This document shows positions 47,334 to 59,189 of a DNA stretch of 64,000 bases, one piece after another. This stretch comes from Qipengyuania gaetbuli. GTDB taxonomy: Bacteria; Pseudomonadota; Alphaproteobacteria; Sphingomonadales; Sphingomonadaceae. Each line of letters starts with the position of its first letter. The first letter of the stretch is position 1. The DNA is taken from the NCBI RefSeq assembly GCF_009827315.1, contig NZ_WTYF01000003.1, positions 285,501-349,500 on the forward strand, written 5' to 3'. The position numbers and the translations under genes were made by a program. The notes under the pieces were generated by a model that saw only the letters and a program-made list of their open reading frames with translations, was not told the DNA's origin and ran no database searches.

Positions 47334-49466
47334 TCAGCCGCCGTTGTTGTCGTCCATGAGGCGCTGCATCAGGTAGACCATCTGCAGGGCTTGAAGCTTG
47401 GCGCGCTGTTCGTTGTCCACGCCGCCCGAATGGCCGCCGGTCATGTCCTCGAAATACCAGTAATCCTGGCCGAGTTCCTTGAGCTTGGCGGCACCCTTGC
47501 GGGCGTGGGCGGGGTGGGTGCGGTCATCTGCGGTCGAAGCCCAGAGGAAGGGCGAGGGGTAATCCACGCCTTCGACGATCTTCTGGTAGGGCGAATAGCC
47601 TTCGATCCATGCGCGCTGTTCGGGGATGCGCGGATCGCCGTATTCACCGATCCACGAGGCGCCGCGGCCGATTAGGTGATAACGCAGCATGTCGAACAGC
47701 GGGATCTGGACGATCGCCGCGTCGAACAGGTCGGGCCGCTGTGTGAAGGCCGTGCCCACCAGCAGGCCGCCCTGCGAGCCGCCCTGGATACCGAGGTGGT
47801 CGGGCGTGGTGAAGCCGCGCTTCACCAGGTCTTCGGCCACGGCGATGAAGTCGTCCCACGTGCGCTGCTTGTTCTCGCGAATGGCGCTCTGGTGCCACAT
47901 CGGCCCGAATTCGCCGCCGCCACGCATGTTGGCAAGGACATAGGCGCCGCCCTTTTCAACCCACAGTTTGCCCGTGGTCCCGAGATAGGAGGGCAGGCGC
48001 GGCACCTGGAAGCCGCCGTAACCGGTCAGCAGGGTTGCGGTGGAACCGTCCAGCGTCATGCCCTTGGGTTTCACGATGAAGTAGGGGATTTTCGTCCCGT
48101 CCTTGCTCGTCGCCTCGTGCTGCTCGACTTCCATGCCCATGGCGTCAAAATAGGCCGGCGAGGTCTTGAGCACTGCCGGATCGCCCGATCCATCGGTGTA
48201 GTAGAGCGTGGTCGGCGAGAGGAAATCGGTGACCGAGAACATGATCTGGTCGCTCTCGTCAGAGGCCGCCGCCACACCGACCGTGGCATTGTCGGGCAAG
48301 GCGACTTCGGTCGAAACCCACTTGCCGCCTTCGAAATCGAATTTCAGCACCTTGCCCACGACATTGTCGAGAATGGTGATGAAGGCGCTGTTAGCGGTCG
48401 AGCTGATGCCCTGCTTGGTCTGGCGTTCGGCAGGGGCCCAGACGAGGGTCTTCTTCGCCCCGTTCGGGTCGCGCTTCCACTCTTCAAGGTCCACCGAGAC
48501 GAGCGCGTCGGCGGGGAAGGTCTGGCCGCCGACTTCCCAGTCCACATCGGTGGAATAGAGCAGCTGCCCGTCGATGATGCCGGCCAGGTTCGCCTTTTTC
48601 GGCATGTCGAGTTCGAGCCACTCGCCTTCATGCCAGACGTAGTTGATGCTTTCGTGGAAGCTCACGCCGCGGAAGGCGGTGCGGGCATGGACCACGCCCT
48701 TGTTGTCGCGGAGCAGACCGGCACCCGACCACACGTCGCTCGATTCACCCCGGAAGATTTCGGGGGCATCGGTGACGTCGGTGCCGCGTTTCCAAATGCG
48801 GGTGGTGAACGGATATTCGCTATCGGTCAGCGTACCTTCACCGAAATCGCGGCTGACGAGCAGGGTGTCCTTGTCGAGCCACTGGACGCTGCCCTGGCTT
48901 TCGCTGTCGAGCACGAAGCCCCCGTCGATGAACTGCTTCGTCGCGGTGTCGAATTCGCGCATGATGGTGGCATCCTTGCCGCCGTCGCTCAGCGCGATCA
49001 TGCACATGCGCTGTTCGGGCGGCAGGCAGGTGCTGCCCTTGTAGACCCATTCCTTGCCTTCTGCTGCGGCGAGCGCGTCGACATCGAGGACGGTTTCCCA
49101 GGCGATATCGTTGCTCTGGTAGCTTTCCAGCGTGGTGCGGCGGAGCAGGCCCTTGGGATTGGCCTTGTCCTGCCAGAAATTGTAGAGGCCGTCGGGACGG
49201 ATCGACACGAAGGGAATACGATCCTCGCTGTCGTAGATCGCCAGCGCCTCGTTCTTGAGCTGCTCGAAGCGTGGGTCGGCTTCCATATGGGCAAGCGTGC
49301 GGTCGTTTTCGCTGCGGACCCAGTCGAGCGCGCGGTCACTACGGGCTTCTTCCAGCCAGATGTAGGGATCTTCGTCCGGGCCGGGAACGCCGTCCTGTGC
49401 GGCGAGCGAATTGGGGGCGGCGATGGTCATGACAGCAGCCATTGCCAGCGTGGAAACACGTTTCAC
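47334..49466 (-). CDS. Prolyl oligopeptidase family (S9) serine peptidase
   Basis: A 710-residue secreted S9 peptidase. The start is a GTG at 49466 with AGGAGAGGA directly upstream, which yields the signal peptide MKRVSTLAMAAVMTIAAPNSLAAQ; the ATG further upstream lacks support. A beta-propeller (about 60-430) is followed by the alpha/beta hydrolase domain with nucleophile Ser in GIQGGSQGGLL, Asp in TADDRTHP and His in GGHSGG. Likely cleaves short proline-containing peptides in the periplasm. Confidence 0.92.
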   Translation of the reverse strand: MKRVSTLAMAAVMTIAAPNSLAAQDGVPGPDEDPYIWLEEARSDRALDWVRSENDRTLAHMEADPRFEQLKNEALAIYDSEDRIPFVSIRPDGLYNFWQDKANPKGLLRRTTLESYQSNDIAWETVLDVDALAAAEGKEWVYKGSTCLPPEQRMCMIALSDGGKDATIMREFDTATKQFIDGGFVLDSESQGSVQWLDKDTLLVSRDFGEGTLTDSEYPFTTRIWKRGTDVTDAPEIFRGESSDVWSGAGLLRDNKGVVHARTAFRGVSFHESINYVWHEGEWLELDMPKKANLAGIIDGQLLYSTDVDWEVGGQTFPADALVSVDLEEWKRDPNGAKKTLVWAPAERQTKQGISSTANSAFITILDNVVGKVLKFDFEGGKWVSTEVALPDNATVGVAAASDESDQIMFSVTDFLSPTTLYYTDGSGDPAVLKTSPAYFDAMGMEVEQHEATSKDGTKIPYFIVKPKGMTLDGSTATLLTGYGGFQVPRLPSYLGTTGKLWVEKGGAYVLANMRGGGEFGPMWHQSAIRENKQRTWDDFIAVAEDLVKRGFTTPDHLGIQGGSQGGLLVGTAFTQRPDLFDAAIVQIPLFDMLRYHLIGRGASWIGEYGDPRIPEQRAWIEGYSPYQKIVEGVDYPSPFLWASTADDRTHPAHARKGAAKLKELGQDYWYFEDMTGGHSGGVDNEQRAKLQALQMVYLMQRLMDDNNGG

Positions 49467-49566
49467 AGTCCTCTCCTGCAGATAATGCGGGTTGCTTGTA
49501 CCCTGCCGCACGCAGGTGGAAAGGACAGACTTGCTCGACGAGGGACAAACCACGACGGACAAACGA

Positions 49567-49594
49567 AAAAGGGCGACCCGAGGGCCGCCCTTTT
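49567..49594 (-). terminator. Intrinsic terminator of the atp operon
   Basis: A 9-bp stem (49567-49575 with 49586-49594) plus two inner pairs; on the minus strand it is followed by TTTTTCGTTT. It lies 25 bases beyond the atpC stop. Confidence 0.88.
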
Positions 49595-49619
49595 CCTGTT
49601 TGCGATGATCCCGAAAGGC

Positions 49620-49877
49620 TCAGCCTTCGACGTGTTCCGCAAGGACCGTAAGGCCGTTCTCGCCGACTTCGGCAAAGCCGCCGCGAACCTCGATGGTTTC
49701 CGGAGCTGCGCCTTCGGTCTTGTAGACCTGCACAGCACCGTCGCGGATGGTCGACATGAAGGGCGCGTGGCCCTCGAGCACGCCGAATTCGCCTTCCGTG
49801 CCGGGAACGACGACCATGTGGACGTCTTCCGAACGGACCAGCTTCGCCGGCGTGACGAGTTCGAAGTGGAGGGCCAT
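49620..49877 (-). CDS. atpC: ATP synthase epsilon subunit, short form
   Basis: An 85-residue F1 epsilon subunit: [45 protein letters not shown] is the N-terminal beta-sandwich. The two C-terminal helices (about 45-50 residues in E. coli) that brake ATP hydrolysis are absent. It follows atpD by four bases. The stop is clean, so this is a natural short form rather than a frameshift as far as can be seen. Confidence 0.95.
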   Translation of the reverse strand: MALHFELVTPAKLVRSEDVHMVVVPGTEGEFGVLEGHAPFMSTIRDGAVQVYKTEGAAPETIEVRGGFAEVGENGLTVLAEHVEG

Positions 49878-49881
49878 GTCC

Positions 49882-51351
<1,470 letters not shown>

Positions 51352-51359
51352 CTACTGGC

Positions 51360-51722
51360 TCAGGAGGCTTTGTGGTGTGCGCCGTGTTCGGCACAGAGGG
51401 CTTCTGCGTTGTCGATCATCCAGTCCGAACCGTCTTCGTTCGCAACCAGAGTGGCTTCGTGACGCATGTATTCGTCTTCGCCGAGACCGTATTCGCACAG
51501 GGCCTGTTCGGCACCCATTGCGCGGCGGCAGACGGCGTTCTTGACCGGTTCGGCACCTTCGCAGGTTTCTGCGAACTTGGCGCTGAAATAGGCCTGGTCG
51601 GTCGCGGGCAGGCTGGCAACCGGTTCCGGCGTCGCGGTTTCGGTCGGGGTCGGCTCGGGAGCCGGCTCTTCGCCGCAGGCTGCGAGCAGCGCGAGGGGGA
51701 GGATAAGGGCGAGTTTCTTCAC
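51360..51722 (-). CDS. Lipoprotein encoded inside the atp operon
   Basis: A 120-residue predicted lipoprotein (MKKLALILPLALLAAC, lipobox Cys16), followed by a Glu/Pro/Thr-rich linker (17-36). A small domain with four Cys (CEGAEPVKNAVC, ALCEYG, ALCAEH) may form two disulfides. It lies 14 bases after atpG and 20 before atpD on the same strand, so it must be co-transcribed with the ATP synthase genes. I recognise no family. Confidence 0.85.
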   Translation of the reverse strand: MKKLALILPLALLAACGEEPAPEPTPTETATPEPVASLPATDQAYFSAKFAETCEGAEPVKNAVCRRAMGAEQALCEYGLGEDEYMRHEATLVANEDGSDWMIDNAEALCAEHGAHHKAS

Positions 51723-51736
51723 TTTTCCGGTCCTTG

Positions 51737-52606
51737 TCAGAGCGCTTCCGCGCCCGCGATGATTTCGACGAGTTCGGTGGTGATCGCGGCCTGGCGGCTG
51801 CGGTTGTACTGGATCGTCAGCTTGTTGATCAGGTCGCCGGCATTGCGCGTGGCGTTGTCCATGGCGGTCATGGAGGCACCCTGTTCGGAAGCCTCGCGTT
51901 CCAGCAGGGCACCGAAAAGCTGCGTCTTCACGTAGCGCGGGAGCAGGTCTTCGAGGATTTCCTCTTCGCCCGGCTCGTATTCGACCACGGCATCGCCCCC
52001 GACCGCGCCTTCGGGCGAGGGGACGGGGATAAGCTGGTCCACGGTCGGGTCCTGCGCCAGTGCCGACTTGAAGATCGGGTAGACGAGATGTGCGACGTCG
52101 AATTCGCCCTTCTCGAAACGTTCGAGCAGGTCGTCAGCGATGGCCTCGGCTTCTTCGAAGCCCGGCTGGCGGACGTTCGAGGTGTCGAAGTGCTTTTCGA
52201 TCTTGTCGGCAAAGTCGCGCTTGATCGGGGCACGGCCCTTCTTGCCGACGAGGTAGAAGGTCACGTCCTTGCCTTCGGCAATCAGTGCCCGCGCCTTGGC
52301 CTTGGCGGCCTTGACGATGTTGGCGTTGAGACCGCCGCACAGGCCCTTGTCGGTGTTCACGACCACCAGCAGGTGGCGCTTGTCCGAACCGGTGCCGCGC
52401 AGCAGCAGCGGGGCGCTGTCGCCGCTCACCTTTGCGGCGAGCGATGCCATCACGCCCGACAGGCGTTCGGCATAGGGGCGTGCCGCTTCGGCAGCCGCCT
52501 GCGCACGGCGCAGCTTTGCGGCTGCGACCATCTGCTTGGCCTTGGTGATCTTCTGGGTCGACTTGACCGAGTTGATCCGACCCTTGAGTTCCTTGAGGCT
52601 AGCCAT
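51737..52606 (-). CDS. atpG: ATP synthase gamma subunit
   Basis: A 289-residue central stalk subunit. The N-terminus [28 protein letters not shown] segment (here [15 protein letters not shown]) and the C-terminal [44 protein letters not shown] are diagnostic. A loop with acidic residues near 195-220 is longer than in E. coli. Confidence 0.97.
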   Translation of the reverse strand: MASLKELKGRINSVKSTQKITKAKQMVAAAKLRRAQAAAEAARPYAERLSGVMASLAAKVSGDSAPLLLRGTGSDKRHLLVVVNTDKGLCGGLNANIVKAAKAKARALIAEGKDVTFYLVGKKGRAPIKRDFADKIEKHFDTSNVRQPGFEEAEAIADDLLERFEKGEFDVAHLVYPIFKSALAQDPTVDQLIPVPSPEGAVGGDAVVEYEPGEEEILEDLLPRYVKTQLFGALLEREASEQGASMTAMDNATRNAGDLINKLTIQYNRSRQAAITTELVEIIAGAEAL

Positions 52607-52637
52607 TTCGGCTCCCTATCTCGTGTGCTCTTGGGGC

Positions 52638-54738
<2,101 letters not shown>

Positions 54739-54868
54739 GCGTCTGTCGTCCTTTAAGGATCGGAAAAAAGGTCTGTCGTGCCATGCCGGAGGTGGGCGAA
54801 AATGAGTCGCCCCGGCAAGGTTGGCGCGCGCCTAGCAAAGGGCCTCGGCGAAGGCAACCCGAGTCAGC

Positions 54869-54897
54869 TTGTAACGTGGAGGAACCTTGGACATACT
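54869..54897 (+). promoter_or_regulatory. Possible promoter of the dioxygenase gene
   Basis: TTGTAA, a 17-base spacer and CATACT lie about 24 bases before the dioxygenase start. The match is moderate. The rest of the 182-base region between the divergent atpH and dioxygenase starts holds no gene I can support. Confidence 0.4.
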
Positions 54898-54920
54898 TTC
54901 CTACTAGAGGGAGAGCGAGC

Positions 54921-55748
54921 ATGGAAACCACGCGGCTGGCACCGCATTGCGGGGTCGAGGTATCAGGAGTCGAACTGGCGAAGATCGAGAGACACGACCT
55001 CGAAGCGATCCGCGACCTTATATATAGGCACGGCGTAGCGGTGTTCCGCGACCAGTCCTTTTCGCCAGAGGATCACATCGCCTTCGCCAGGCGCTGGGGC
55101 GGCATTGACATCAACAACTACTTCCCCCTGACGGACGAGCATCCCGAAATTGCCGTGGTCCGCAAGCGCAAGGACCAGGTGACCAATATCGGCGGGGGCT
55201 GGCACACCGACCATTCCTACGACCAGGTGCCCGCCATGGGCTCGATCCTAGTCGCGCGCGAGCTGCCGCCGTCGGGCGGCGATACGCTTTGGGCGCATAT
55301 GGGCGCTGCGTTTGAAAGCCTGCCGGATACGACCAAGGAGAAGATCGAGGGGCTCACCGCCTGGCACACTGCGGACCATATATATGCGCCTGACGGTATC
55401 TATGCGCAGACCGATCAGGGCAGCGATCTTCGTGGGCAGGAATTGAAGACCGGCGCCACCCATCCGGTAGTCGTGCGTCACCCGCACACCGGACAGCGAC
55501 TGCTCTATGTAAATCCGGGCTTCACGATCAATTTCACCGGCATGAGCCGCGAGGAGAGCCTGCCCCTGCTACAGGAGCTGTTCGCCCACGCGATGAAGGC
55601 GGAACACCAGTGCCGGGTGGAATGGCAGCCGGGAACGGTCGCCATCTGGGACAACCGCACGACCTGGCATTACGCGATGAACGATTACCAGGGCTATGCG
55701 CGGGAGATGCACCGGATCACGCTGAGCGGAGAGCCGCTGGCCGCGTGA
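54921..55748 (+). CDS. TfdA/TauD-family Fe(II)/2-oxoglutarate dioxygenase
   Basis: A 275-residue dioxygenase. The facial triad is H95 and D97 (WHTDHSYD) with H250 (TTWHYAMNDY), and R265 (HRITL) binds 2-oxoglutarate. The N-terminus GVEVSGVELAKIERHDLEAIRDLIYRHGVAVFRDQ is typical of TauD/TfdA enzymes, which act on taurine, aryloxyalkanoates, sulfate esters or other acids. The substrate is unknown and no transporter is nearby. The ATG has GAGGGAGAGCGA upstream. It ends one base before the convergent protease stop. Confidence 0.92.
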   Translation: METTRLAPHCGVEVSGVELAKIERHDLEAIRDLIYRHGVAVFRDQSFSPEDHIAFARRWGGIDINNYFPLTDEHPEIAVVRKRKDQVTNIGGGWHTDHSYDQVPAMGSILVARELPPSGGDTLWAHMGAAFESLPDTTKEKIEGLTAWHTADHIYAPDGIYAQTDQGSDLRGQELKTGATHPVVVRHPHTGQRLLYVNPGFTINFTGMSREESLPLLQELFAHAMKAEHQCRVEWQPGTVAIWDNRTTWHYAMNDYQGYAREMHRITLSGEPLAA

Positions 55749-55749
55749 G

Positions 55750-57315
55750 CTAGTCCCGGGCCACGCATTCGTAGACCAGGCGCTCGTTCGGCTGCTGCGG
55801 CAACTGGGAGAGCACTTCGCCCTGCAGGTCGCCGAGCTTGGTCGCGGCGCCATCGTCACCGCATTGGGGCGCAGCATACTTGGCGCGCGCCTCGCGGGCT
55901 GCCGTCATGGCACTGCGCGGGAGGAGATAGCGTTCGGACCTGAAGGTACGGCGATCGGGATCGAAGCTGTTCACTGACACCGCGTCCTCGTCGTTCGGGA
56001 CGAAAACCCGCGACCAATTGCCCGCGGCATATCCGTATTGCGTGCGTTCGTTGACGCAGCCGGCCGTGGTCCAGTCGAATTCGATATCGGGCGTCTCGGC
56101 GCTGGTGACGCGGCTGCGTTCCGGAACGAGGCGGCAGGTCAGCGCAAGGTCGCCCCCTTCCTCTCCGGCGAGCGGACGGTCACCGTCCCCTTCGCCTTCT
56201 GCCATCAGTCCGGCCACGCGCCGGTCCACCTCGTCGAGGCCGGGACGGGTCAGGAAGGCGATGAGGGCCACCACTACGAGGAAACCCGCGAGGGCGAAGG
56301 CGATATTGGTCTTCTTCACCCGGAGCGCGGCATCCTCCGCTTCCGGATCGATCCGCTCCCGCTGGCTCCATGCCCAAAGGCCAAGGCCGAAAGAGACAAG
56401 GACGAGGATGAACGCCAGCGCCATGCGATCCTCGCGGTCGTGGGCGACGGAAAGCTGGGCTTCCAGCTGCGCGCGCTCGCGTTTCTCGCGCGTGGCTTCG
56501 GCGCGTTCGGCGAGGCTCTGGCGTGCCTCTGCTTGCTCGCGCTCCAGCCTCTCGCGCTCTGCTTCTTCAAGGTCGGCAATGCTGCGGCAGGGCTGCTCGT
56601 TGAGGCGCGGCTCTATGTTGTTGGCGCGCAGGAAGGGGACCAGTTCGCGATTGGACACGGCAAAGAAGAATTCCGCATCGCCGCCGTCATTGTCCGCGCC
56701 GAAACTGTTGACCCCGACGACGCGGCCGCACTGGTCGAGCAGGGGGCCGCCGGAATTTCCGCGCGCGATGGGCGCGGTGTGGAGGATGGTATCGAATTGC
56801 CTGCTGGGGCGTTCGCCGGACACGAAGCCACGGCTCTTCACCGGAGGCTGGCTGCGAAAGAGGTCGGAAATGTCGAGGCCCTGCGCGCGGTCCACGTTCA
56901 TCGGGTACCCCACGCTAGTCACCTCGCCCGAACTGGCCACAGGGCCGCCGGACAGGGCGAGGGGCGGCAGGCGCAGATTTCCGGTCAGCCGGACAAGCGC
57001 AAGGTCGTTGCGGGAACTGGCAGCGACGATCTGGCCGTAGACCGCATCCGCCCCGCCTGAGGGAACGATCCCGACCCGCAGGTCCTCGTCGCGCATCGCG
57101 TCGCGTACCACGTGGGCGTTTGTCACGATCATGGTGGAGGTAACGGCGAAACCCGTACCGTGGCTGACCGGATAAAGCTCTCCGCCGTCTTCTCCGATGA
57201 TGACGACACGCACGACCCCTCGCGCAGAAGCGTCGATATCGGCCGGTTCCGCTCCGGCGAACGAGGGCAGGGCGAGCGCCCAGAGTGTCAGCAAGATAGC
57301 AAGGAAGCGTCCCAT
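55750..57315 (-). CDS. Membrane-anchored trypsin-like serine protease
   Basis: A 521-residue protein of unusual layout: a signal peptide (1-22), a trypsin/DegP-like S1 domain with H68 (TNAHVV), D104 (RNDLALVRL) and S188 (ARGNSGGPLL), then a charged coiled coil (about 247-292). Two membrane segments (about 298-316 and 337-355) and a C-terminal domain of about 160 residues with three or four Cys follow. No PDZ domain is evident. The protease and C-terminal domains would be on the same, periplasmic side. Divergent from ada. Confidence 0.85.
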   Translation of the reverse strand: MGRFLAILLTLWALALPSFAGAEPADIDASARGVVRVVIIGEDGGELYPVSHGTGFAVTSTMIVTNAHVVRDAMRDEDLRVGIVPSGGADAVYGQIVAASSRNDLALVRLTGNLRLPPLALSGGPVASSGEVTSVGYPMNVDRAQGLDISDLFRSQPPVKSRGFVSGERPSRQFDTILHTAPIARGNSGGPLLDQCGRVVGVNSFGADNDGGDAEFFFAVSNRELVPFLRANNIEPRLNEQPCRSIADLEEAERERLEREQAEARQSLAERAEATREKRERAQLEAQLSVAHDREDRMALAFILVLVSFGLGLWAWSQRERIDPEAEDAALRVKKTNIAFALAGFLVVVALIAFLTRPGLDEVDRRVAGLMAEGEGDGDRPLAGEEGGDLALTCRLVPERSRVTSAETPDIEFDWTTAGCVNERTQYGYAAGNWSRVFVPNDEDAVSVNSFDPDRRTFRSERYLLPRSAMTAAREARAKYAAPQCGDDGAATKLGDLQGEVLSQLPQQPNERLVYECVARD

Positions 57316-57418
57316 TGGATGCGTTTCTGGCGTTCAATGGCTTTGACCGCAAGCTTCGGGATGCGACCGGTGCAATTCATCCGCACATTGTCCTCCAATC
57401 GGCTATGGAGCAGGCAGG

Positions 57419-58447
57419 ATGATCGACAGCGACAAGGCATGGCAGGCGGTATTGCGGCGCGACCGCTCCTTCGACGGGCGGTTCGTCACCGGCGTGCTGA
57501 CCACCGGCATATATTGCCGCCCTTCCTGCGCGGCGCGCCATCCGGCGCGATCCAATGTGCGCTTCTTTGTCGACGGCGCAGCCGCACGTGAACATGGGCT
57601 CAGGGCGTGCAAGAGATGCCTGCCGGACGACGTGGCCAGGGACGAGGCCGCCGTGCTGGCCGCAATCGACGAGATCAGGCAGGCTGAAGATGCGCCTTCG
57701 CTCGCCGCGCTGGCCCGGATCACCGATTATTCGCCCACGCACTTCCAGCGGGTATTCAAGCGTGCCACCGGGCTTTCGCCTGCTGCCTATGCCCGCGCAC
57801 TCCGCGAGGAACGCGCACGCGATGCCCTTACGTCCGGCGACAGCGTGACGGGGGCGATATACGCCGCGGGTTACGGGTCGGCTTCGCGGTTCTACGAAGG
57901 TACGAAAGGAAAGCTGGGAATGAGTGCGAGCGACTGGCGCGACGGGGGGAGCGGGCGGACCATCCACTGGACCATGGTAGATACCAGCCTGGGTGCGATG
58001 CTTGTGGCCGCGACCGATAAGGGTGTTTGCTGCCTGTCTTTCAACGAGGGAGAAGACCACTTGCGCGCCCGTTTCCCCAAGGCCGAACTTGTTGAAGGCG
58101 GGGAAGAGTTCCGTGACCTGTTCGAAGAAGTCACGGCTGCCGTAGAACAGCCGTCGACAGCGACGACCGTCGATATTCCTCTCGATGTTAAGGGCACGGC
58201 GTTCCAGCATCGCGTGTGGGAAGCGCTCAGGCGGATTCCTGCAGGTCAGACGCTCAGCTATGGCGAGCTGGCCGCCGCCGTCGGCAATCCCAAGGCCAGT
58301 CGGGCCGTAGGCGGCGCCAACGGAGCCAACAACATCGCCGTGCTCATTCCATGCCACCGCGTCATCGCTGCCGATGGCGGTCTGGGGGGCTATGCTTATG
58401 GAACGGCAATCAAGGCCGAACTGCTGCGCCGCGAAAAGGGCGATTGA
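57419..58447 (+). CDS. ada: Ada: methylated-DNA repair protein and transcriptional regulator
   Basis: A 342-residue bifunctional protein. The N-terminal methylphosphotriester domain has the zinc Cys set C33, C37, C64 and C67 (GIYCRPSC, ACKRC), C33 being the methyl acceptor by homology. An AraC-type helix-turn-helix (about 92-175) follows, and the C-terminal O6-methylguanine transferase carries PCHRV with acceptor C312. All three parts are complete, so it should both repair and activate its own gene on alkylation. Confidence 0.95.
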   Translation: MIDSDKAWQAVLRRDRSFDGRFVTGVLTTGIYCRPSCAARHPARSNVRFFVDGAAAREHGLRACKRCLPDDVARDEAAVLAAIDEIRQAEDAPSLAALARITDYSPTHFQRVFKRATGLSPAAYARALREERARDALTSGDSVTGAIYAAGYGSASRFYEGTKGKLGMSASDWRDGGSGRTIHWTMVDTSLGAMLVAATDKGVCCLSFNEGEDHLRARFPKAELVEGGEEFRDLFEEVTAAVEQPSTATTVDIPLDVKGTAFQHRVWEALRRIPAGQTLSYGELAAAVGNPKASRAVGGANGANNIAVLIPCHRVIAADGGLGGYAYGTAIKAELLRREKGD

Positions 58448-58466
58448 GACAATCGGCAGCTTTCCT

Positions 58467-58495
58467 TTGACAACGCTCGTCTATCGCGGAAAATA
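58467..58495 (+). promoter_or_regulatory. Promoter candidate for the J-domain gene
   Basis: A perfect TTGACA, a 17-base spacer and AAAATA lie just after the ada stop; the -10 is weak. Downstream the leader contains the palindrome at 58513-58527. Confidence 0.4.
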
Positions 58496-58512
58496 AAGCC
58501 CGTAAGTCGCGC

Positions 58513-58527
58513 TCCGCCATTGGCGGA
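58513..58527. promoter_or_regulatory. Perfect palindrome TCCGCC-ATT-GGCGGA
   Basis: 6-bp arms around three bases, 18 bases downstream of the -10 candidate and 75 before the J-domain gene. It could be an operator or an RNA hairpin ending ada transcripts; no T-run follows. Confidence 0.45.
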
Positions 58528-58601
58528 TTAGAACAATTTTCGTGTGGCTCCTGCTGCTATGCTGCGGGTGCGAATAAAGACAGGTTCACGCGGATTGGGC
58601 G

Positions 58602-59189
58602 ATGGATAGCGGACAGGAATTCGTAGATTACTATGCGCTGCTCCAGGTCAATCCGACCTGCGATGCGAAGATGCTGGAAAAGGCATACCGCTACTCTGCG
58701 CAGATGTATCACCCGGACCACACCGACACCGCCGATGTCGACAAGTTCCAGGAAATCATCGCCGCATACAGCGTCCTCCGGAACCCGGAAAAACGCGCGG
58801 AATACGACCGCGTCTACCGCGAACACAACAAGGGCGCGTTCTTCGCCTTCCCTGCCAACGAAGCGGCGCAGATCAACGAGGAATCGGCGATCGAGGATGC
58901 CGAGGCACACGAGAAAATCCTGTTCCACCTTTACAAGCAACGGCGTGAGAACGCGACCGACCCGGGCGTGATGGGATATTACCTCCAACGGATGCTCGAC
59001 TGCTCCGACGAGAATTTCGAGTTCCACGCGTGGTACCTGAAATCCAAGGGGTACATCGAGATCACGCAGGAAGGGAAGCTTGCCATCACCATCGATGGGG
59101 TCGACCACGTCATCTCGATGAGCCGGACCGCAGAGGCGGAAAAACTGCTGATCGCGCAGGCTAAGACGGGCACCGACGAGGCGGCCTAG
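58602..59189 (+). CDS. J-domain protein with helical/winged C-terminal region
   Basis: A 195-residue protein. Residues 8-70 form a J domain (DYYALLQVNPTCDAKMLEKAYRYSAQMYHPDHT) with HPD at 37-39, so it should stimulate a DnaK-type ATPase. There is no Gly/Phe region or zinc-binding domain. The C-terminal part (about 95-180) has NATDPGVMGYYLQRMLDCSDENFEFHAWYLKSKGYIEI, resembling a winged-helix fold. Client unknown. The stop interlocks with the photolyase stop (CTAG). Confidence 0.88.
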   Translation: MDSGQEFVDYYALLQVNPTCDAKMLEKAYRYSAQMYHPDHTDTADVDKFQEIIAAYSVLRNPEKRAEYDRVYREHNKGAFFAFPANEAAQINEESAIEDAEAHEKILFHLYKQRRENATDPGVMGYYLQRMLDCSDENFEFHAWYLKSKGYIEITQEGKLAITIDGVDHVISMSRTAEAEKLLIAQAKTGTDEAA

